This document shows positions 24,023-33,021 of a DNA stretch of 64,000 bases, piece by piece. The DNA is taken from positions 2,284,501 to 2,348,500 of the forward strand of contig NZ_CP130558.2 in assembly GCF_030534315.2 (NCBI RefSeq). Reading direction: 5' to 3'. How positions within the stretch are numbered: the first letter of the stretch is position 1; the number at the start of each line of letters is the position of its first letter. A program made the translations under genes and the position numbers. The notes beneath the pieces were generated by a model, which was not told the origin of the DNA, made no database searches, and worked only from the letters and a program-made list of their open reading frames with translations. The stretch comes from Thermoanaerobacterium sp. CMT5567-10 (GTDB lineage: Bacteria; Bacillota; Thermoanaerobacteria; Thermoanaerobacterales; Thermoanaerobacteraceae).

Positions 24023-24472
24023 ATGGATATAGAGACGAAAAACTTTGGGCTTGTCAGCTACAACGAAGAAGATGTGCTTCACTTTGATGATGGTATACCG
24101 GGTTTCGAGGGACTTAAAAGCTTCATTCTTTTAAGCGTTGATGAATATACCCCCTTTAAGTGGCTGCAGTCCCTCGATGATACAGACATAGCTTTTGTGA
24201 TAATCGATCCTAAAGTTGTAGTTAAGGATTATAAAGTGGAAATCGATGAAGATATTGCAAAGTTATTGGAAATAAAGGATATAAACCATGCACTTGTTTA
24301 TGCCATCGTCGTAATACCTGATGAAATTGAAAAGATGACTGCCAACCTAAAAGCCCCTATAATCATAAATGCAGAAAACAATAAAGGGATGCAGATACTT
24401 CTTGACAATGATGATTACATGATAAAGCATCCTATACTTAAGGAGCTAAAAAATGCTGATACTCACTCGTAA
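24023..24472 (+). CDS. fliW: Flagellar assembly factor FliW
   Basis: A 149-residue protein that binds flagellin and, when freed, sequesters CsrA. Signature strands are HFDDGIPGFEGLKSFILL and FKWLQSLDDTDIAFVIIDP, then HALVYAIVVIP and NLKAPIIINAENNKGMQ. The start ATG 24023 follows AGAGGTTGAG; a GTG three bases earlier is the alternative. Its 3' end overlaps csrA by 20 bases, so the two are translationally coupled. The flagellin leader just downstream holds a CsrA-type hairpin, completing the FliW-CsrA-flagellin switch. Confidence 0.95.
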   Translation: MDIETKNFGLVSYNEEDVLHFDDGIPGFEGLKSFILLSVDEYTPFKWLQSLDDTDIAFVIIDPKVVVKDYKVEIDEDIAKLLEIKDINHALVYAIVVIPDEIEKMTANLKAPIIINAENNKGMQILLDNDDYMIKHPILKELKNADTHS

Positions 24473-24680
24473 AATAGGGCAGTCTCTGATTATAGGGGAT
24501 GACATTGAAGTAAAGGTTGTAGGCATCGATGGCGAAAATATAAAGATAGGCATATCCGCTCCAAAGGATGTATCAGTAGTGAGAAAAGAGCTTTTAGAAG
24601 TAAAAGATGAGAACAAGAAAGCAGCCCTTATAGATAAATCATCACTTAAAAAATTAGAAAAACTTATAAAAAAAGACTAA
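24453..24680 (+). CDS. csrA: Carbon storage regulator CsrA
   Basis: A 75-residue RNA-binding translational repressor. The sequence is canonical at the N-terminus (MLILTRKIGQSLIIGDDIEV) with the RNA-contact region IGISAPKDVSVVRKEL. It should bind GGA-loop hairpins such as the one in the flagellin leader. It starts inside fliW at ATG 24453, with its ribosome site (AAGGAG) in the fliW coding sequence. Its C-terminal tail is Lys-rich. Confidence 0.97.
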   Translation: MLILTRKIGQSLIIGDDIEVKVVGIDGENIKIGISAPKDVSVVRKELLEVKDENKKAALIDKSSLKKLEKLIKKD

Positions 24681-24704
24681 ACTAAAGAAAAGATAAATCG
24701 ATAT
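24678..24704 (+). promoter_or_regulatory. Sigma-28 promoter of flagellin
   Basis: TAAA (24678-24681), 15-base spacer, ATCGATAT (24697-24704). The -35 part overlaps the csrA stop codon. Confidence 0.7.
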
Positions 24705-24728
24705 ATATAGTGTAAAACAAATGATAAA

Positions 24729-24803
24729 CAGTTGGCCAACTGTGAAAAATCTAGTGGTCGATATGGCATGGATGCCAAATAAAAATTCAAGGAGGAAGAA
24801 AAT
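24729..24803 (+). promoter_or_regulatory. Flagellin leader with CsrA-type binding sites
   Basis: The palindrome CAGTTGGCCAACTG (24729-24742) is followed by the hairpin TGGCA-TGGA-TGCCA (24764-24777), which shows GGA in its loop, the CsrA signature. A second GGA-rich site is the ribosome site AAGGAGGAAG. Two such sites match how CsrA blocks flagellin translation in Bacillus. Confidence 0.75.
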
Positions 24804-25631
24804 ATGGTAATCAACACAAATTTAAGTGCTTTAAACGCATGGAGAGCACTTGAGACAAACAACACAAACACACAAAAAGCATTGCAAAAATTATCATCAG
24901 GCTACAGGATCAACAGTGCAGCAGATGATGCAGCAGGCCTTGCAATATCTGAAAAGATGAAAGCGCAGATAGCTGGATTGGATCAAGCTCAAAGAAATGC
25001 GCAAGATGGTATTTCACTTTTGCAGACAGCAGAAGGTGCATTAAATGAGACAACATCGATACTTCAAAGGATGAGAGAATTAGCAGTTCAGGCAGCTAAT
25101 GATACAAATACGAATGAAGACAAGGCTAATATTCAAAAAGAAATTGAACAACTTAAAAATGAAATTAATAGAATAGCTTCTACAACACAGTTTAACAAAA
25201 AAAATCTTTTAACTGGTAGTGCTAATGTTACATTGCAAATTGGAGCTAATGCAAGTCAGACTATTTCTATTGCTATTGGCACAATGAGTGCAGTAGCGTT
25301 AGGTGTTGATTCGATATTTGTGGGATCAGCTGGAGCTAGTGTTACAGCAACGAACATATCAAATCAAATTTCAACAATAGATACTGCTATCGATAAGGTT
25401 TCAGGTCAGAGAGCTGATTTAGGTGCATATCAAAACAGACTTGAACATACAATAAACAACCTTGGTACAGCATCAGAAAACTTGACGGCTGCAAATTCAC
25501 GTATAAGAGATGTAGATATGGCTCAAGAAATGATGGAATTCACAAAAGACAACATACTAAACCAAGCAGCCACAGCAATGCTTGCTCAGGCAAATCAACA
25601 ACCACAGACAGTATTACAATTATTGAGATAA
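24804..25631 (+). CDS. hag: Flagellin
   Basis: A 275-residue filament protein with the conserved N-terminal D0/D1 ([38 protein letters not shown]) and C-terminal D1/D0 ([32 protein letters not shown]). The variable central part is short (about residues 140-195), as in compact Gram-positive flagellins, and Ser/Thr-rich, fitting O-glycosylation by the maf/pse cluster that follows. The start ATG 24804 lies after AAGGAGGAAG. It is controlled by a sigma-28 promoter and a CsrA-type leader. Confidence 0.97.
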   Translation: MVINTNLSALNAWRALETNNTNTQKALQKLSSGYRINSAADDAAGLAISEKMKAQIAGLDQAQRNAQDGISLLQTAEGALNETTSILQRMRELAVQAANDTNTNEDKANIQKEIEQLKNEINRIASTTQFNKKNLLTGSANVTLQIGANASQTISIAIGTMSAVALGVDSIFVGSAGASVTATNISNQISTIDTAIDKVSGQRADLGAYQNRLEHTINNLGTASENLTAANSRIRDVDMAQEMMEFTKDNILNQAATAMLAQANQQPQTVLQLLR

Positions 25632-25636
25632 TAAAG

Positions 25637-25655
25637 AGGGAGGCAGAGCCTCCCT
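25637..25655 (+). terminator. Terminator of flagellin
   Basis: AGGGAGGC-aga-GCCTCCCT, an 8-bp GC-rich stem with only a weak T-run after it. Confidence 0.7.
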
Positions 25656-25800
25656 TAAATCATATTCTTAGATTTTAGATCTCTTATTTTCCATACGATG
25701 CCCCAATTATTAATAATTTTCTAGCCAAATTATAGTGATATTATTCAATAAATATGAAAAATTTTCGATAATATATAATGGGTAGAAATGGGGGATTATT

Positions 25801-28506
25801 GTGGCAGTAAAATATATAGATTCGTTTATATATGCCATAGAGGAAGAAATAAAGGCTATGAAAAGAGAAAATGAAGCAAGTGTGATAAAAATATATGATG
25901 GCAAATATATTCGTAACGATGAATCAAACAATATTTATAAATTTTCTTTTGAAAATGAGTTTTACGATATTGAGGAAATAAAAGCTAAGATAACTGTAAA
26001 CGGTGAGGTTTATTCAGCAGAAATCTTGTCTGTGATAGATTCTAAAGTAGAAATAAGCATACCTGAGTTTTTGGGTCACAATATAAAAGAAGCAATACTT
26101 GATTTTAGGTTATGGTATTTGCTAGAAATTTTAAAAAAGAGATATCAAAATTGCGATGAAAGTACAATTAATTGCGATTTTATATTAAGCAATATGATAT
26201 TTGATGGAAATATTCCTCAAAAAATTTATACAGATGAAGTAAAATTTTCAAAGAGTGGTTTGAATGATGCGCAGATAAAAGCAGTTAAAAAATCATTGTC
26301 AGAGCAATTCAATATAATATGGGGACCACCAGGAACTGGTAAAACAAAGACATTGGCAAAAATAATAGAAGAACATTTAAAATTGGGTAGAAGAGTATTG
26401 CTGATATCTCATTCAAACAATGCTGTTGATGAAGCTATGAAAAATGCTATGAAAAATCTTAAAAAACTTAAAATATATAATCAAGGGAAAATATTGAGAT
26501 ATGGTTATCCACAAAATGGATTTTATGATTATTATAGTGAAAACTATCAAAACATTTTGATTGAGAATATATTGAAATCAAAATGCGGCTTATTATTATC
26601 AAGTAAAGAACTTTATAAAAATAATATTTCAACACTTATTATTGAAAAAGAGAAAATAAATAAGATAATATCAGATTATGAAAAAATTTCTATGGAATTG
26701 GAAGATGACAGCAATAAAATTGAATTAAGCTTAAGTGTGCTAAAAACACATCTTAATGAATGCAAAAATCGTAATTCCGATGAAGACATAGAAAAATTAA
26801 TAGATACAATTAAAAAAAAAGAATTAGAAAATATGGAATTAACCAAAAGAATTAAAGAATCTAAATCAAAATTAAAACAAATTAAATTGTTAGAAGATAG
26901 ACTTAAAGAGATTGATAGGCAAATATATGATATTAATGAGAAAATAGGCAAAATAGACAATGAAATCATAGAAAAAAGAAAAGAGATAATTGCTGAAGCT
27001 AAATTAATTGCTACTACTGTTACAAAGACATTTTGTGATGATAAATTGGCTAAAGAAAAATTTGATGTTTTAATTATTGATGAAGTTAGCATGGTTCAGC
27101 TGCCACATTTATATTGGGTTTTCAGCAGATGTAAACTTTATGGATTTATTACACTGGCAGGAGATTTTTTGCAACTTCCACCTATATGCATTACTGATAA
27201 TCAATTTGCCAAAGAAATAATTGGCAAAAATATTTTTAATATAATTGGAATTGATGAGGTAAATAAAGCAATAATTAATCCGTATGTGTGCTTACTTGAT
27301 ACACAATATAGGATGGTACCGGAATTATCTGCAATATCTAATAAATTTTATTACAATGGAAGATTAAAAGATGATATAAGTGTCATTTTAAGAACAAGAG
27401 ATTATTCAATGCCAACTATATCAATAATAGATACATCAAATACCAATCCTAGATGTTATAAGATAGCAAAGAAAAGTAGGTTTAATATATACAATGCATT
27501 CATTTGTATCGAAGTTGCTGAAAGAATTTTAGAAAAAAATGAAAAATTGAAAATTGGTATTATAACACCTTATGCTGCACAGGCGCGTCTTATAAATAAA
27601 ATAATTAGAGATAAAAAAATATCTGGTAAATTAATGGCAAGCACTGTCCATAGATTTCAAGGCGGTGAATGTGATGTTATAATATATGATTTATCTGACA
27701 GTGAAGGTGTAGACTTGTCACCATTGATAAATGATTTCAACCATAGTACAAATGCTGATTTACTGTTAAATGTGGCATTGACAAGAGCTAAAATGAATTT
27801 TTGTTTTGTCGGAAATATCGCATATTTAAAGTCCAGATTGATTCTAAATTCAAAAGTAGAAAAAGTCATCTCTTATTTGTTAGATAAAGCTAATTTGATT
27901 CAGTCAGAAGAGATTTTAGATCTACACAAAGTGAGATTAATAGCTAACAATGATTCAAAGTTAGTTGAAAATATTAAAGATGATTTTTTAGCGGCTTTTA
28001 TTAATGATTTTATTAAAGTTAAAAAGCGATTTATTGTTATATGTCCTGAAGTTTTAGATGAGTTAATAAATGGATTTATCCCAAGATTTACAGATATGAT
28101 ACAAAACGGTATCGAAATAACTTTATATACTAGTCCGACATATAAGAAAAATAGTATAAATGACAGAAAAACAATAGATAAAATTAAAGAAATAGGTGTA
28201 ATGGTAATCGAAAGAGAAAAAATAGAGATAAATCTATACATTATTGACTCTATAATTTGGGAAGGTGATGTAAATATATTCTCTGGTAAGTACGTTAAAG
28301 GCAAGATGATGAGATACGAAGGTCAATTTGTTACAGAAGAGATCATAAAAAATTTAGAATTAAATAAATCAAACGGAATTGGCGATGTAGTTGACAAAAA
28401 GTGTCCTAAGTGCGGAAGACCAATGATAATCAGAAAAGGAAAATACAGCACATTTTTAGGATGTAGTGGTTATCCATATTGTAATGGAACTGTCGGATTA
28501 AAATGA
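25801..28506 (+). CDS. UPF1-like SF1 helicase with PLD-like and topoisomerase zinc-finger domains
   Basis: A 901-residue protein of the COG1112/DNA2-NAM7 type. Walker A GPPGTGKTK lies near residue 175, then SHSNNAVDEAM, a coiled-coil insert (about 290-400), Walker B LIIDEVSMVQLP near 425, GDFLQLPPI, QYRMVPELS, TVHRFQGGE and ALTRAKMNF. A PLD-like region follows (about 720-850, YIIDSIIWEGDVNIFSG) with a degenerate HKD motif. The last 35 residues form a four-Cys topoisomerase-type zinc finger (CPKCGRP, GCSGYPYC). GTG 25801 follows GGGGGA. The gene sits alone among flagellar genes; a phage-defence or RNA-surveillance role is possible but unproven. Confidence 0.8.
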   Translation: MAVKYIDSFIYAIEEEIKAMKRENEASVIKIYDGKYIRNDESNNIYKFSFENEFYDIEEIKAKITVNGEVYSAEILSVIDSKVEISIPEFLGHNIKEAILDFRLWYLLEILKKRYQNCDESTINCDFILSNMIFDGNIPQKIYTDEVKFSKSGLNDAQIKAVKKSLSEQFNIIWGPPGTGKTKTLAKIIEEHLKLGRRVLLISHSNNAVDEAMKNAMKNLKKLKIYNQGKILRYGYPQNGFYDYYSENYQNILIENILKSKCGLLLSSKELYKNNISTLIIEKEKINKIISDYEKISMELEDDSNKIELSLSVLKTHLNECKNRNSDEDIEKLIDTIKKKELENMELTKRIKESKSKLKQIKLLEDRLKEIDRQIYDINEKIGKIDNEIIEKRKEIIAEAKLIATTVTKTFCDDKLAKEKFDVLIIDEVSMVQLPHLYWVFSRCKLYGFITLAGDFLQLPPICITDNQFAKEIIGKNIFNIIGIDEVNKAIINPYVCLLDTQYRMVPELSAISNKFYYNGRLKDDISVILRTRDYSMPTISIIDTSNTNPRCYKIAKKSRFNIYNAFICIEVAERILEKNEKLKIGIITPYAAQARLINKIIRDKKISGKLMASTVHRFQGGECDVIIYDLSDSEGVDLSPLINDFNHSTNADLLLNVALTRAKMNFCFVGNIAYLKSRLILNSKVEKVISYLLDKANLIQSEEILDLHKVRLIANNDSKLVENIKDDFLAAFINDFIKVKKRFIVICPEVLDELINGFIPRFTDMIQNGIEITLYTSPTYKKNSINDRKTIDKIKEIGVMVIEREKIEINLYIIDSIIWEGDVNIFSGKYVKGKMMRYEGQFVTEEIIKNLELNKSNGIGDVVDKKCPKCGRPMIIRKGKYSTFLGCSGYPYCNGTVGLK

Positions 28507-28840
28507 TTTTTAATTTTATGAAAAAGCATATTGATGTAACATGTACTAATAAAAAAACACTATACGCCCCGCAAGTGGACGCGTCTGCCTATAACTAGAT
28601 ATTGTATAAATAATATTCGTATTTTATTTATAAATAACTATAGATGTATTTTAAGACCTATGAATTATTGTTCGCTTAAAATTAATAAGGATGACATTGA
28701 TATTATGTTAATTGTACCTGATTAACATAAGTACATAATAATATTAGCTACATTTCAGAAGTTAATTTATATAAGTTTAAACTTTTATTCTGTCAAGCCG
28801 ATAATCATTGTAGAAATGTAAAAATGTTAGGTGGGTTTAT
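28507..28840. other. Intergenic region after the helicase gene
   Basis: 334 bases of mostly AT-rich sequence with no credible gene. It contains an oddly GC-rich patch at about 28563-28592 and the sigma-28 promoter at 28778-28804. No terminator hairpin for the helicase gene is obvious. Confidence 0.5.
28778..28804 (+). promoter_or_regulatory. Sigma-28 promoter of the flagellin glycosylation operon
   Basis: TAAA (28778-28781), 15-base spacer, GCCGATAA (28797-28804), a perfect match. It lies 36 bases before the ATG at 28841. Confidence 0.88.
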
Positions 28841-29194
28841 ATGCTTAATGATATGATGAAAGAAACTGTAGCAGAGAGCCTTAAGTATGTGCCGAGGCTT
28901 ATTGATGGTGTCGACGATGTTATAAGGTTAATAGACGAAGGCATGTATGCAGAAGCAAATTCGTTGCTTATAAGTGTTATTGACGGGCTTAATTGGTCAA
29001 TACAAGCAATAACATTGACCATGCCTTTTCATGGTTTCGATTTGGATGTTGTAAAGGTGAATGAAAGTTTAAGTGCATTGATGAATGGAATTGAAAACTC
29101 AGATTATCAATTAATATCCGATTCACTGAATTATGAGATTAAGGATATATTATATGGATATATGAATCACTGCAAAAAAGGAGAGCTTAACTGA
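28841..29194 (+). CDS. Small helical protein preceding the Maf gene
   Basis: A 117-residue acidic protein, not recognised. It is predicted to be all-helical (YVPRLIDGVDDVIRLIDEGM, SLLISVIDGLNWSIQAI) with no Cys pairs or membrane segment. The start ATG 28841 follows TTAGGTGGG. It is the first gene behind the strong sigma-28 promoter, and its stop overlaps the maf start, so a role in flagellin export or glycosylation, perhaps as a chaperone, is plausible. Confidence 0.65.
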   Translation: MLNDMMKETVAESLKYVPRLIDGVDDVIRLIDEGMYAEANSLLISVIDGLNWSIQAITLTMPFHGFDLDVVKVNESLSALMNGIENSDYQLISDSLNYEIKDILYGYMNHCKKGELN

Positions 29195-30969
29195 TGAGTT
29201 CATTTGAAATTTCTAAAGCAAAAGATGGCAATGATACTTTGGTATATATGAATGAAAGAAAAAGGTATTTTTTGCATAGTTCATATTATCCAGACAAAGA
29301 AGCAAAAGAATGGGTTGATACTATTGAGATTAGTGATGAGTCTATATTAATTATTTATGGTATAGGATTAGGCTATCATATTAATTATCTTTTAAGTAGA
29401 TTATCACCCAATAATCGGCTGATATTGGTTGAACCATCAAATGAAATATTTCAATTTGCACTAAATAATGGATACTACGATAGATTTAAAAATAGGGAGA
29501 ATTTATATTTTATAAGTGAAGAATCAGAAGAAAAATTAAATGTAATACTACAGTCTTATATACCATGGGATAACTTTGAAAATGTTATATATAAGGAATT
29601 TAAGCAATATCCTAAGGTCTTTAACAAATATTATGAAATATTTAACAAATGTTTAATTGAAACGATAAATTCGATGCGAATTAACAGAAATACAGCACTT
29701 TACTTTGCTGAGCAATGGCAATCAAATTTCATGGAGAATTTGGAATATGTTTTTAAGAGCGTACCGGTTAAATCTTTTTTTGGTGTATTTAAAAATATTC
29801 CTGCAGTAATAGTTTCTGCTGGTCCATCACTTGACAAAAACATTGAGCAATTAAAAGAGGCAAAGGGTAAATGTGTCATTATATGTGTTGGGACAGCTTT
29901 AAAAGCACTTTTGCAAAAAAATATTGAACCGGATTTTGTTGTATCAATAGATGGTGGAGAGAAGAATTTTGAGCATTTTGATGGATATAAAGTCAAATCT
30001 CCACTTGTGTACGATTTGACTTTATATCCTAAAATATTAAAAGAATATGGGGGATCATTTATCATTGCAGAGATTGCATCAACATATACGAAATTGCTTA
30101 GTGATAGATTATCGTTAGATTTTGGAAAGTTAAGTACAGGACCATCAGTTGCTAATTTATCTTTGGATTTTGCATATATGTTAGGATGCAATCCTATTGT
30201 TTTTATAGGTCAAGATTTAGCGTATTTAGATAATAGGACACATGCATCTGGAACAACTTATGAAAAGGACAGAATAAAAGAGAATTCTGACGAAAAGGAG
30301 TATATATATGTTGAAGGCAACTTTGAAGAAAAAGTTTTGACCGATCGCGTTTTGCTTTCGTTTAAGACATGGTTTGAAAATTATATATATGGGCATCCAG
30401 ATAGGACATACATAAATGCGACAGAAGGTGGTGCACTTATAAAAGGAACTAAAATAATGAGATTTAAAGAAGTAATAGAGCTATTTATGAATAGAGAAAT
30501 AAATGTAAAAAATAAGATAGACAGTATATTGAAAGATGGAAAGATTAAATTAGATAAAAGGCAGATAGATGATTTTGCGAAAGAATTTGGAGATGCGATC
30601 AAAAAATTAGAAAAAATAAAAAATGACTGTATGCGTGCTGCAAAACTATCAAAAAGAATGTATAATGAATATCAGAAGGATGTTAGTGCAGACGTGTCTC
30701 ATATAATATCTATATTAGATAAAATAGATAAAAGATTAAAAAACTCAAAAGATGATTTTTTGTATATATCTTCTATATTAAATGTAGTTACTACAAAAGT
30801 TCTAAAGGGGTTTAAACCTGAAAAAGATGAGACTGAAAAGCAAAAAAAGCTCAGAATTGCAATGATGTCATATACACTTTATCAAGGAATATATGAGGCG
30901 ATAGAAAAGTCAGAAAATGGATTAGAAAAGTTATTAATAAAGATGAATAATTTGAATAACGAAAAATAA
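29194..30969 (+). CDS. maf: Motility accessory factor (Maf-type flagellin glycosyltransferase)
   Basis: A 591-residue DUF115/MptE-like protein of the Maf family, which transfers nonulosonic acids (pseudaminic or legionaminic acid) to flagellin. The N-terminal part carries LIIYGIGLGYHINYLL and ILVEPSNEIFQ. The core has AVIVSAGPSLDKNIEQL, CVGTALKALL, PDFVVSIDGG and FIGQDLAYLDNRTHASG. The C-terminus is coiled-coil-like. The start ATG 29194 overlaps the previous stop by one base and follows AAAGGAGAG. A complete pseudaminic acid pathway follows directly, which names the likely donor, CMP-pseudaminic acid. Confidence 0.88.
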   Translation: MSSFEISKAKDGNDTLVYMNERKRYFLHSSYYPDKEAKEWVDTIEISDESILIIYGIGLGYHINYLLSRLSPNNRLILVEPSNEIFQFALNNGYYDRFKNRENLYFISEESEEKLNVILQSYIPWDNFENVIYKEFKQYPKVFNKYYEIFNKCLIETINSMRINRNTALYFAEQWQSNFMENLEYVFKSVPVKSFFGVFKNIPAVIVSAGPSLDKNIEQLKEAKGKCVIICVGTALKALLQKNIEPDFVVSIDGGEKNFEHFDGYKVKSPLVYDLTLYPKILKEYGGSFIIAEIASTYTKLLSDRLSLDFGKLSTGPSVANLSLDFAYMLGCNPIVFIGQDLAYLDNRTHASGTTYEKDRIKENSDEKEYIYVEGNFEEKVLTDRVLLSFKTWFENYIYGHPDRTYINATEGGALIKGTKIMRFKEVIELFMNREINVKNKIDSILKDGKIKLDKRQIDDFAKEFGDAIKKLEKIKNDCMRAAKLSKRMYNEYQKDVSADVSHIISILDKIDKRLKNSKDDFLYISSILNVVTTKVLKGFKPEKDETEKQKKLRIAMMSYTLYQGIYEAIEKSENGLEKLLIKMNNLNNEK

Positions 30970-30985
30970 TTTGTGAGGGATAGTA

Positions 30986-31981
30986 ATGTTTTTTGATAAA
31001 AAAATACTTATTATAGGTGGTACTGGGACAATTGGACAAGCTCTTGTAAGAAAGTTATTAAAGCATAATCCTAAAGTAATAAGAATATATAGTCGTGACG
31101 AATATAAACAATTTATCATGCAGGATGAATTTATAGAACACAAAAACTTAAGATTTCTTTTAGGAGATGTAAGAGATAAAGAGAGATTAAATAGGGCCAT
31201 GAAAGGAGTAGATATAGTATTTGATTTGGCAGCAATAAAACATGTCCCTGCTGCAGAATATAATCCATTTGAAGCTGTCAAAACAAATGTAATTGGTACA
31301 CAAAATGTTATTGAATGTGCAATAGAAAATAGGGTAGAAAGAGTAATATTTACAAGTTCAGATAAAGCTGTTTCGCCAACTAATACGATGGGAGCTACAA
31401 AATTATTAGCTGAAAGGTTAATTGCTTCTGCAGATTATTATAAAGGCGGAGATAGGCCAATATTTGCAGGTGTTAGGTTTGGAAATGTAATAGGGTCAAG
31501 AGGATCAGTTATACCACTGTGGATAAAACAAATCAAAGAGAAAAGAGAAATAACTATTACACATCCAGACATGACGAGATTTATGATGACTATAGATCAA
31601 GCAAGCAGTCTTGTTTTAAAAGCTTGTGAATTGGCAAATGGTGGTGAAATATTCATTTTAAAAATGCCAGTTATAAAATTAGGTGATTTAGCTGATGAAG
31701 TGATTGATGAAGTATGCTATAAATATGATATAAATAAAGCTGAAATAAAGAAAAAAGTTGTAGGGCTTAGGCCAGGCGAAAAAATGTATGAGGAGCTTAT
31801 GAGCTGTAAAGAAATAAATGAATCAATTGAATATGAAGACATGTTTGCCATAATTCCTGTACATAAATTAGAAATATTAAACGAATACCAAAATAGACCA
31901 CATAAAAATTCTTATTCATCAAATGATGAGTTACCACTTAATAAAGAAGAAATAAAAAATATAATAAGAGATATCATATAA
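30986..31981 (+). CDS. pseB: UDP-N-acetylglucosamine 4,6-dehydratase/5-epimerase (PseB-like)
   Basis: A 331-residue inverting dehydratase of the extended SDR type, the first pseudaminic acid step from UDP-GlcNAc. The nucleotide-binding loop is IIGGTGTIGQALV. The family signature DLAAIKHVPAAEYNPFEAVK, the DKA triad segment TSSDKAVSPTNTMGATK and FGNVIGSRGSVIPLW are all visible. The start ATG 30986 follows GTGAGGGAT. It lies 16 bases after maf. A capsule-type dehydratase of the same family is the alternative, but the neighbours support PseB. Confidence 0.88.
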   Translation: MFFDKKILIIGGTGTIGQALVRKLLKHNPKVIRIYSRDEYKQFIMQDEFIEHKNLRFLLGDVRDKERLNRAMKGVDIVFDLAAIKHVPAAEYNPFEAVKTNVIGTQNVIECAIENRVERVIFTSSDKAVSPTNTMGATKLLAERLIASADYYKGGDRPIFAGVRFGNVIGSRGSVIPLWIKQIKEKREITITHPDMTRFMMTIDQASSLVLKACELANGGEIFILKMPVIKLGDLADEVIDEVCYKYDINKAEIKKKVVGLRPGEKMYEELMSCKEINESIEYEDMFAIIPVHKLEILNEYQNRPHKNSYSSNDELPLNKEEIKNIIRDII

Positions 31982-31996
31982 GGACGGAGGATTTTA

Positions 31997-33004
31997 ATGA
32001 GGGTTTTAGTAACCGGTGGCGCTGGTTTTATTGGAAGATGGGTAGTAAAATACCTTTTGGATGATAAGCATGAAGTATGGGTACTTGATAATCTTTCGAA
32101 CGGTTCAGAAAAAAATATTGAAGAGTTTCGTACTAATTCATTATTTAAAGGTCTTATTAAAGGTGATATCAAAGATAAAGAAGTTTTATCAGAATTATTT
32201 AATAAATGTAAATTTGATATAGTTTATCATCTAGCGGCAAGCATAAACGTACAAGATAGTATTGATGATCCAAAAACAACATTTTATAATGATACTATTG
32301 GCACATTCAATATTTTATTGCAAGCAAAAACACAAATGTTTGGCAAAAATGCTAAGATGATAGGAGATAAATGCGTAAATGATAAAAATGAAGTAACACA
32401 TCCATGTAAAGTCGTATTTATGAGTACATGTATGGTTTATGATAAGGCTGGAGAAGAAGGAATAGATGAATTTCATCCAACAAAGCCAGTATCACCATAC
32501 GGAGGAAGTAAGATTGCGGCTGAAAACATGGTTTTATCATTTTATTATGCATATAAGTTGCCAACGGTTGTCATAAGACCGTTTAACACATATGGACCTT
32601 TTCAAAAAACAGGTGGTGAAGGTGGCGTAGTTTCAATATTTATTAATAATACACTTAATGGGAAAGATTTAAATATCTATGGTACAGGAGAGCAAACAAG
32701 AGACTTGTTATATGTAAAAGACTGTGCAAGATTCATTGTAATGGCTGGATATAATGATAAAGCAAATGGTGAAATAATCAATGCAGGAACAGGAAGAGAT
32801 ATATCTATAAATGAATTAGCAAAATTGATATCAAAAGGCAGAGTAAAAATTAATCATGTTAAGCACATACATCCGCAAAGTGAAATAATTAAATTAAAAT
32901 GTAATTATAAAAAAGCCAAAGAATTATTAGGATGGGAACCAAAATATTCATTAGAAGAAGGAATTAAAGAGACAGAAGAATGGATAAAATCAAATAATAC
33001 ATAG
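31997..33004 (+). CDS. NAD-dependent epimerase/dehydratase (extended SDR)
   Basis: A 335-residue sugar-nucleotide SDR. The Rossmann loop is VTGGAGFIGRWVV, the catalytic residues lie in STCMVYD and the YxxxK motif in SPYGGSKIAAE, and RPFNTYGP follows. It resembles UDP-glucose 4-epimerase and GDP-mannose dehydratase relatives. The start ATG 31997 follows GGACGGAGG. It is not needed for the known six-step pseudaminic acid pathway, so it may tailor the sugar or make a second one. The substrate is unknown. Confidence 0.8.
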   Translation: MRVLVTGGAGFIGRWVVKYLLDDKHEVWVLDNLSNGSEKNIEEFRTNSLFKGLIKGDIKDKEVLSELFNKCKFDIVYHLAASINVQDSIDDPKTTFYNDTIGTFNILLQAKTQMFGKNAKMIGDKCVNDKNEVTHPCKVVFMSTCMVYDKAGEEGIDEFHPTKPVSPYGGSKIAAENMVLSFYYAYKLPTVVIRPFNTYGPFQKTGGEGGVVSIFINNTLNGKDLNIYGTGEQTRDLLYVKDCARFIVMAGYNDKANGEIINAGTGRDISINELAKLISKGRVKINHVKHIHPQSEIIKLKCNYKKAKELLGWEPKYSLEEGIKETEEWIKSNNT

Positions 33005-33021
33005 AGAAGAAGGTATTGACT

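Noticed and set aside
24729-24742. Palindrome CAGTTGGCCAACTG as a repressor site
   Set aside because: It lies in the transcribed flagellin leader and is more simply read as an RNA hairpin; no regulator is suggested.
28518-28598. 26-codon open frame after the helicase gene
   Set aside because: It has no ribosome site and half of it is the odd GC-rich patch, so I do not call it a gene.
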